This document shows, one piece after another, positions 56,656 to 64,000 of a stretch of 64,000 bases of DNA. Made by a program: the position numbers and the translations under genes. A model generated the notes under the pieces. The model was not told the origin of the DNA and searched no databases. It worked only from the letters and a program-made list of their open reading frames with translations. The DNA is from Papiliotrema nemorosa (taxonomy: Eukaryota; Basidiomycota; Tremellomycetes; Tremellales; Rhynchogastremaceae), in assembly GCA_032158125.1 (NCBI GenBank), contig JASKOT010000029.1, positions 164,362 to 228,361 on the forward strand, in the 5' to 3' direction. The first letter of the stretch is position 1. Each line of letters begins with the position of its first letter.

Positions 56656-58736
56656 ATGGGAAACGACGAATACTCTGTCAGACCGTATAGGTCAACATCG
56701 ACCTCGCTCTCGAACAACTACAGCTCCGCCGCGATCGGGACGAGCTGTCAATCGCCTTTACCCATCTATCCACCCAGAGACGACCCGCTTGACAGGTATG
56801 AGAAGGAGCTTGAGACTGAATCGACGTCATCTCGCGAGGCACACTCCCGCAAAAATGAAGCAGACGCTGAGGAAAAGGGGGAAAGGAGAGGAGAAGGAGA
56901 GAATACGGCGGAGAGACCATCATTGAGCAAGACGAAGAAAGATTGTCTATTGGCTCTGTTCTGTCTTGGGGTCTTTATGGATGGTTAGTCCCTTGCGCAG
57001 CGAGTACAAAGAATGGTGGAGCTGATGATAGTTCTTGGAGTATGCGTCTTTTACATCCTCTTGACTCCCGTCTCAGACGATCTGGGGATCATATTTGCTC
57101 AACAAACATGGATCGTCGTAAGTCACCACCCACCTGCCCCTTCTGGCCTCCCACACAGAATGACCACATGCTGAAACAATACTCAGACTGCTTTCGGGCT
57201 CACTTTCGCATCTTTCCTCTTGTTCTGGGGCCGAGTATCCGACCTCTACTCCCCGAAACCCGTCTTCTGCGGGGGCTTCCTCGTGTTCGGCCTGCTCAAC
57301 TTGATCGTCTCGTTCATGACGGACAAATACGCCTTTCTCATCTTGCGTGGTCTGGCAGGTATATCCGCTGCGGCCCTCATTCCCGCTTCGTTTAGACTCA
57401 TCACGGCCTTGTTCGAGGAACACGAACTGCAGAGAGCATTCACCGTTTATTCGTTATCTGGTTCAGTTGCCGGAGCGTGCGGGGTGACCTTTGGAGGAGT
57501 GATGATGTTGATACCCAACGGTGGACAGATGATGGGCTGGAGGTGGTTCTTCCGTATTTGCGCGGGTATAGTGTGAGTCCTCCCGAGCGAACAGCATGGT
57601 GAGACGGAGCTGAGGTGTAGGATACCGACTTCGATCTGGTCAGTTTGGTATATCCCTCAACCGCATGGCGATTTCGGCAAAGAAAAGGGTAAATGGAAAC
57701 GACTCGATGTCCCGGGTACCTTCTTGTGAGTAGAGGTCAACGATTTGGACACCAATAGCACAGACGAAGAGTTACTATGAGTGCTGGACTCGACTAATCA
57801 ATAGAATCCTCTCTGCCATCCTCTTCTTCATCCTCAGTCTGACCCTTGGCGCCTCCAACGGCTGGGCAACAGCAGGTTTCATAGCACCCCTCATCGTCTC
57901 TCTCCTCCTCTTCCCAGCATTCTTCTTCTGGGAAAGCAAAATCCCAACCCGAGACGCCCTCGTACCACCCATCACGTGGAAAGCACGGAATTTGACCATG
58001 TGGATCGTCTTGTCCATGTTTGCGTACGCTTGGTGGACATGCAACCAGATTCCAATCATCGAATCTTGGGTGAACGTGTACCATGATAAACCCATCTTTG
58101 CCGCTTTACGATTATTACCCTCGGGAGGGGCATCCATCTTGTGTAGTTTCATCCTCATGTGAGTACCACCTGGACAGGTGGAGATGGTCGGCTGATCAAT
58201 AGCGCTTTCCCGGGATTGATCAAAGATCCGAGGATGGGTATGACCGTTGGGTTCTTGGGTGGGATGTTGGGATACGCCTTGTTCATCTTGTCGGATGGGA
58301 AGACTGGCGTGCACTACTTCAAGTTTTATCTACCTGGTCTAGCCATCGGGTCATTCTGCAACAACATCTCCGTCACTTGTATCATGTGAGTACCACACGC
58401 TTCTCGATGGACACGTCGACCTGGTCTGCGGATGTTGTGAAACCGTCAATCAGCGCTGACGCGATATACAGGGTTGGTGCAATGACAGCGGCTCCACCAG
58501 AAATCTCAGGCGTGGTGGGAGGAATGGTCCAAGCTGCCATCCAAGCTGGAAACGTCATCGCACTCACGGTCCAAGCTGGATTATTGACCATACATCCAGG
58601 AGGCGTGAGCGATTTCAGAAATGTCACAGCGAGTTTTGCGTTTATGATCGGTTGGGGAGGGGCGTGCTTGATTGGTTTTTGGGTCTTTTATCGACCGAGC
58701 AAGGGAATGACATCCGGGGCCGTCGCGGTGCATTAG
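56656..58736 (+). CDS. MFS drug:H+ antiporter-2-like transporter
   Basis: A long cytosolic head (Ser/Pro- and Glu/Lys-rich) precedes the first helix (LLALFCLGVFMD). Then VCVLYILLTPVSDDLGI, AFGLTFASFLLFWGRVSDLY, FLILRGLAGISAAALIPASF, VYSLSGSVAGACGVTFGGVM, WRWFFRICAGIV, LSAILFFILSLTLGASNGW, MWIVLSMFAYAWWTCNQIPI, GMTVGFLGGMLGYALFIL and SGVVGGMVQAAIQAGNVIAL. Motif C-like Gly-rich sequence and the A/G pattern resemble 14-segment DHA2 exporters of fungal toxins, drugs or amino acids. At least six introns. It sits beside the second carrier-dioxygenase pair. Confidence 0.82.
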
Positions 58737-59135
58737 GTCGTTCAGCCTCAGCGCGACACCAACATCCGTCACTGCTCTGATGACCGTGATACATCGATCA
58801 AACGTCATGGTCAATAGCGAAGAGCCAAATATCGAGGACAAGAGAGGCGTCGTCCCGCGGTAACCTGCCTGCCACCTTGGCCCAGCGGAAAGTATCATGG
58901 ACTTCTGGTATATCCACACTACGAATACTTGTATCCATAGCCGTATATTTCGCAGACTCATGCATGACTTGTCTCTTCACCCCGCCATGCACAATGCGTA
59001 CATCACAATTACACAGGCTGCGCATCTGATCCTACTAGAACACTAAACCCCCGACTACGTGATATGTATTGTTCAACTGCTGACCTTGACTTCGAAGTCC
59101 TATACTTCATGCCCCTCATTGAGCTGCCGAATCTC
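58737..59135. other. convergent 3' region between two MFS genes, no gene seen
   Basis: About 400 bp, facing 3' ends. No supported frame. Confidence 0.35.
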
Positions 59136-61126
59136 TCAGACCCGATCAACATGTGCTGTCCCACCTTTGACATCCGAATCCAGATCCCTCGGCTCCATAT
59201 TCCTCTGTTGCTCCCGCTCACGCAACATCTCCGCCAATCTATCCCGACCCTCTTTCCGCCCATAATCGAATACAGTCCCGATCTCTTCGAGCGAGAGACC
59301 TTTGGTCTCGTAGTAGAAAAAGTAGGCCAGGGTAAGGTAAAACGCCAACACGCCAAGGTAGACTGCGTAGTATCGCCATTGTATCTGTTCCAGCGCTATG
59401 GGGTTCACACTGCCACTTAGCACTGTTTGCGGCTCCAAGGGAATCCCACAAAGATGTGGACAAGGGTGAGGATGAACATAGCAGTAAACAATAACTTACA
59501 ACTGGTTGAATGCGTTGCCGATGTTTTGGGTCGAGGTAAAGATCGCAAGACCCTTGGTTCGCATTGCATAAGGGAGAATCTCCGTCGAGTAGTGGTAAGG
59601 CAGCGGCGTCCAGGCGATATCGTAGAATCCTGAATATAAGCGCTCGGCACACTTGCTGTCCGACACGACAACCCACCGTAGAAGAAGAAAAGAAAAGGCA
59701 CCACTGCAATGCCAGCTGCCTGGTTGCCCTTCTCTGCAAAGGTCGCGGACAGCGCCATGACGACTACATAACTGCAAAACATGCCGATGATACTGGCGAA
59801 AAAGAGGGGTCTCCTCCCCCAGACTTCCACTTTGGACGCGGCATATTGGGCTAGACAGAGGTTCCAAGCTGCCAAACCAGCGTTGATGGCTGTTATGTTG
59901 AGGGGTTTGGCGATTCCCACGCTCCGGAGAACGGGTGAGAGGTAGCTTTGATCAGCCTCACCATTGGGATCGCCGTGTGCAACTCACTATGACACGAGAC
60001 CGTTCCCTACCCAATTTGTACCGAAAGCAAGCGAGACAACAGCGAGCAACCGACGTCGATTACCCGCTGTACGCAGAAAGTCGAGGTATTCCGTCTTGGG
60101 CAACATTGCTTCTGCTTCGAGAGCACTGGAGATCTCTTGATATTCCCATTCGACGAGCGGGTCGGCGGAATCGCCATTGGCGTGATACTTTGCCAAGACG
60201 GCTCTTGCTTTGTCATTCTTGTTGTTTTTGATCAGGTACTACCCGTCAGCTTTGAGTCGAGATGTTAAGCGACGAGGATGTATGTATGACTCGACGAAGA
60301 AAGACTCACTCGCGGTGACTCGGGAGCTGTCAGAGTAAACCCGATGACTAGCATCGGACCGACAACTTGGAAGATACAAGGGAAACGCCAACCCCAATTA
60401 CCATTGATATACAGCCCCGCAACTTAACATGAGCCTTGTGCAAGGATGGGCAGACTAGGAACTCACTACACAAAGAAGCCGAGGTGAGTGACCCCACGTA
60501 GTAGAACGTGTAGTAGAATGCTCCGATGGTACCTCTCAATCGAGGATGGGCAATCTCGTGGAGCAAAGCGGGAGCGCCGACTTTGGTGATCGCCCCTCCA
60601 GAACCAAGTATAACCCGGCCTATTGTGAGCTCCACCAAGTCTTACTGTCTTATGCCGGGTGCTCACCTCCGATGAACATGCCCTTGGAATTGGCAAGACC
60701 GTTTACCAAAGCACCGATGATGATCAGAACACTTCCTGTCCAGACGGCGATTCGTCTGCCAAACCTATACGCAATCCAATCGCCCACAAAGGCAGTGACG
60801 ATGGAGGGTAAGAAGATTGAAGCGGATATCAAGCCGAGATCATTCCCCTTTGGAGCACCAAAGTATCTCTCCCATCAGCTCTCGTTTCTCCTTGGGCGCA
60901 AGGACTCACGCGGCCCATGATGGAAGCGCTTGTAAACCTGTGAGGAGCGATTGATCGAATCCGAGGTAAAAGACACAGAGACAACACCCAAAGCAGTGTA
61001 ATACGTTTTTACGAAGACACGGGTCTCTCCACCATTGAGCATGGGTGTTGTCTGTTGTCAGTCAAGACCGGCGAGGGGGAGAGCGTAGTTCTTACTTGGG
61101 ATGCTGGAGAAAGAGAATTCAGTCAT
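59136..61126 (-). CDS. MFS sugar transporter (hexose/lactose-permease type)
   Basis: The start at 61126 (MTEFSFSSIP) splices to THAQWWRDPCLRKNVLHCFG and FYLGFDQSLLTGLQALPSWA. Then ISASIFLPSIVTAFVGDWIA, YRFGRRIAVWTGSVLIIIGA, GRVILGSGGAITKVGAPALL, HEIAHPRLRGTIGAFYYTFY, the loop APESPRYLIKNNK, FGTNWVGNGLVSYYL, KVEVWGRRPLFFASIIGMFC, TEILPYAMRTKGLAIFTSTQ, NAFNQLVNPIALE and FFYYETKGLSLEEIGTVFD. These are the standard PESPR and ETKG signatures of fungal sugar porters. About eight introns. It is divergent from the second TauD-type gene by 466 bp. Confidence 0.9.
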
Positions 61127-61592
61127 GATTCCTGATCACTCGACAGAAGACAACTGAAGGTGGGGAAGCTGGTGCTCCGCCGACATCTTGATCGCCATTA
61201 TTATACGCACAACAAAGTGTGGAGGAGAAGCAATGTGACCCGGATGAGCCGAGTGGGATATCGGGTTCTACCCTGTTCGGATTCCCGATGCGCACTCGAT
61301 CAAGTCACCTGGATGCTTTGCATGCTTACGTCCCCTTGGCATCGGATTGGGCGAGGGGTACGAGCTGATGGAGCGTTCCGAGATGAGCTGCCGGGATGTT
61401 CGGATGGATCCCGGGTGAGGTGGACGCGGATGGCAGAGGGAACTTTCCGGGTTGGGTCGTTCTTGGTTCTTGTCGATCGGCGACATGGTTCGACGAGCAG
61501 TACAAAAGGGCATGAAATAGCTGGATGCTTGATGCAACACTATCGATTGATACTTCTGAATCACCTCTGACCGTCCCACAACAATCTGCAAG
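61127..61592. promoter_or_regulatory. divergent promoter of the sugar transporter and TauD gene 2
   Basis: A 466-bp spacer between two divergent starts, a layout suggestive of co-regulation. No factor site is identified with confidence. Confidence 0.4.
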
Positions 61593-62802
61593 ATGACCAT
61601 CCAACCTCTCTCCATCACACCCCTTCATCCCACCTTTGCAGCCGAAGTAACCGGTGTCGACTTTACCAAGCCCGTCTCGCCCGAGCTCTACGCAGAGATC
61701 AGAAAGATCTGCGACAAGGCGAGTCGAGTCTTGGACTAATCACACTGTGATGGGGCACTGACTTGTAGTACGGAGTCGTGGTCTTCCGAAACACAGGATT
61801 GACCGATGAGGCTCATATTGAGTTCTCCAAATATTTCGGCGAGTTGGACGATGTGACGCCGTATCAACAAGCTGGACGTACCCATCGGCTCAAGTACAAG
61901 GAGCTCTTTGATGCGGGAAACATTGACCCGTCAGTATTCATCGAGTCCTGAAAAGGTGGGCGAATCTGATGAGCAGGAAGACGGGTGATGTGGCGGCCAT
62001 GACGGACGCAACGGTCATTGGCAACAAGGGCAATGCCTTATTCCACGTAAGTGTCTTCCACACGTAGTCAGGTTGAAAGCTGAGCAACAGGTGGACAGCT
62101 CGTTCAATGCTCGACGAGCGGGACATTCGTTGTTGCTCGCGCATGTCCTCCCGCCAAAGGGTACAGGGGGAGCCACCGAGGTCAGACACCCCTACATTCA
62201 CAGGGAAAGCAAACTCACGAGAAGTACTCCGACTCTCGTACGGCATATGAAGACCTCTCGGACGAGATGAAAGCGAAGATTGAACCTCTCGTCTCGAACC
62301 ATTCGCTTTTCCATTCCCGAAAAACCGCCATGCCTGATTATTTCAAGGATCTCGATGTGGAGAACAAGCCCATGTCGAAACATAAACTTGTACAGACTCA
62401 CGAATGGTCCGGTCGAAAGGTGGGTCGTTCTCGGTTTCTCTGGACGATGATACTCACGGTGGAACCTGTACTATGCGAGCTACGTGCATCATTTGGACGA
62501 CGTCCCTCGAGAAGAGAGCGATGCGATTCTCAAAGAGCTCAGGGACCACGTATACAAGGAAAAGTACCGATGTACGATCCCGTGGGAGCAGCCCGGCGAT
62601 CTGATCATCTGGGACAACACTTCCGTGCTGGTATGTCCACCGTCACAGCCACGTATCGTCTAACAAGCAGCACCGAGCGACAGGTGGGTCTTACGAAGGC
62701 AAGTATCCGAGAGACATGAGAAGGACGACGGTCAAAGATATGAGTAGTACGCGGTTCGGTCTCAATGGAGAGGGTAACGAATGGCGAGTTGGTATGCCAT
62801 AA
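61593..62802 (+). CDS. TauD/TfdA-family 2-oxoglutarate-dependent dioxygenase 2
   Basis: MTIQPLSITPLHPTFAAEVT then GVDFTKPV opens the fold. Next come YGVVVFRNTGLTDEAHIEFS, FGELDDVTPYQQAGRTHRLK, YKELFDAGNIDP, then the iron His-x-Asp split by an intron (ALFH|VDSSFNARRAG), LLLAHVLPPKGTGGATE, SDSRTAYEDLSDEMKAK, YYASYVHHLDDVP, WEQPGDLIIWDNTSVL|HRAT with the distal His, and EGKYPRDMRRTTV with the 2-oxoglutarate Arg. About seven introns. It is clearly paralogous to the gene at 39641-40809 but diverged throughout, with a different intron set. Substrate unknown; the family acts on sulfonates, phenoxy acids, sulfate esters and similar. Confidence 0.88.
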
Positions 62803-63105
62803 TGTCCGGTTGTGAGCGCGAAGACCAACGAGCGCTCACACAGATGAGACGCTTGATTATGCCAGTCCTTTGCCATACACCTGCCCTTCGGCGCGCATCA
62901 AAGGTTAGCATCGGACCTCAAAGCTGTCCTTTATGCTCTGTTCTCCGGCATGCTTCTCAATGACTTTTCACGCCCCAGACACGTCGATAAATAGCACATG
63001 AAAGCCCACTCTCGCCTTGGCCCCAACGTCTCTCCCAGAATCAACTTTCTTCGCAATAGGTTAGGGTGTCACTAAACCACCTACAAGTTCCATACATCAT
63101 TTGTC
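62803..63105. other. intergenic gap, no gene seen
   Basis: About 300 bp between TauD gene 2 and the last gene. Base composition changes from GC-rich to A/T-richer across it. Confidence 0.3.
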
Positions 63106-63789
63106 ATGCCGTCAATTGTCGACCTTCCAAATACCCTGTACATACGATTAACCGAGCCATTGTCTACGGCAGACGAGCATTTGTTTCCATCGTCGATCAA
63201 CATTGTTCCCCGCGTGTCAACAATTCTATATGACGAAATGTCATGGTTCTCAGCGCATCGAACTATTGAAGATGCGCTCCTGGGGAAGAACCCAGTGAAT
63301 GAAGCACACTGGAAGCTTACAGTTCAGACATCATGGTCAATGCCCGATGAAGATGACTGCACTCAGTCTTTAATGGATCTCATCCTTTCCAGCCAGGCAG
63401 AAGGTGGTGATCCCTGGCTGGTGTGTCACCCGTCCCCTGCAAACAGCCCTGTCCTTACCAGTTATGATTATGATGATATTGACGTTTTTCTCCAAAGGTT
63501 ACACATCAGAGCAGATGGCAATCTTGAAGACGGATCTGTGCGTGTTCATCCAATTCTTGTGATGAGGCAAGTAGCATCAGGCAATGAGGATGTGGGTTCA
63601 GCATACAACAATCAGCGCTCAAGGTACCGGCCGCCAAAGTATCAAAGTAATTTTGAGGAACCTTGCACTGCAATGTGGGGGACTCTCAATAATCCTCCTG
63701 GACCAGCAGCAACCTTGCAAGATTTTGAGAATCCCGTCAAAATGGAGTTCAGCATTTCCCTTTATACCAGTCACACCAGGCCTCAATAA
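63106..63789 (+). CDS. hypothetical protein, 227 aa, island-like composition
   Basis: A single open frame from the ATG at 63106. The product is mixed alpha/beta, acidic, Trp-containing (DEMSWFSAHRTIEDALLG; EAHWKLTVQTSWSMPDEDD; GDPWLVCHPSP) with no signal peptide or membrane segment. Codons end in A or T much more than in the neighbouring metabolic genes, as in the 3.9-9.1 kb island. No family is recognised, and it lacks the Trp block and phase-2 intron of the helical family. A new ATG at 63986 (MVKLS, running off the window) may begin another gene. Confidence 0.55.
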   Translation: MPSIVDLPNTLYIRLTEPLSTADEHLFPSSINIVPRVSTILYDEMSWFSAHRTIEDALLGKNPVNEAHWKLTVQTSWSMPDEDDCTQSLMDLILSSQAEGGDPWLVCHPSPANSPVLTSYDYDDIDVFLQRLHIRADGNLEDGSVRVHPILVMRQVASGNEDVGSAYNNQRSRYRPPKYQSNFEEPCTAMWGTLNNPPGPAATLQDFENPVKMEFSISLYTSHTRPQ

Positions 63790-64000
63790 ATCACGCAATG
63801 CAAAGTGTGATCCCTTGCTTATGGAGACCCGCATATTTTGATCCAACCTGTTGTCTTTCAATGCGCCTATAAGTACAGTAGGGATCCGAGAAAAGTTGTA
63901 GGTGGCGTGACGTCACAAAATGATGACTGTCCTCTATCATCCATCAACTTCATAGCGCTTTTGTCATCCTTCCTCATATTCAATCATGGTCAAGCTTTCA

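Noticed and set aside
63986..64000. ATG at the right edge
   Set aside because: Only five codons are visible, which is too little to call a gene.

Overview
The window is nuclear DNA from a basidiomycete yeast, most likely a tremellomycete (Cryptococcus/Kwoniella/Trichosporon side). The basis is gene structure: many introns of about 45-65 nt with GTGAGT/GTAAGT donors and CTGAC/CTAAC-like branch sequences, pyrimidine-rich leaders, short intergenic gaps on both strands, and Mcm1 and Mig1 orthologues that look basidiomycete. The species call is inference. No tRNA, rRNA or CRISPR was seen.

Layout. 1-2.7 kb: an edge-truncated hypothetical gene and MCM1. 3.9-9.1 kb: an A/T-richer accessory island with helical-protein genes (called A, B, C here), an inverted-arm (foldback) element, a possible solo LTR and degenerate direct repeats. 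9.2-20.4 kb: a tiny three-exon gene, a PhoD-type phosphatase with an unresolved frame break, a CHY zinc-finger gene with a GC-AG intron, a basic hypothetical protein, the MIG1 repressor behind a CT-rich leader, a YCII-domain gene and a small hypothetical. 21-22.8 kb: two more helical-protein genes (J, K). 22.9-32.5 kb: an extended SDR, a hypothetical, a THP3/LENG8-type protein, an 868-residue fusion of a fungal-rhodopsin 7TM domain with an MFS permease, and a ubiquitin C-terminal hydrolase. 32.7-39.1 kb: a minus-strand cluster of helical-protein genes (L, D, E, F, and G with an in-frame stop) with one unrelated plus-strand gene inside. 39.6-62.8 kb: a metabolic stretch with a TauD/TfdA dioxygenase and two MFS carriers, a (6-4)-type photolyase, a divergent transketolase, a membrane-anchored haem-oxygenase-like protein, a catalase ending in SKL, two more MFS carriers and a second TauD/TfdA dioxygenase. 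63.1 kb: a hypothetical gene of island-like composition.

How they may work together. Each TauD-type enzyme has one or two MFS carriers beside it, which suggests two uptake-plus-oxidation modules. The catalase could protect peroxisomes. MCM1 and MIG1 are ordinary regulators. The novel part is the helical family, with at least ten members at three places. Most share a phase-2 intron at the same relative position. The sequence after it is helical and in several members resembles x-I-R-x-E-L. Members F and K end in one hydrophobic segment and so look tail-anchored. Several copies are damaged: B by the foldback element, C probably by the LTR, G by a nonsense codon. I do not recognise this family. 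It behaves like a fast-evolving, lineage-specific multigene family.
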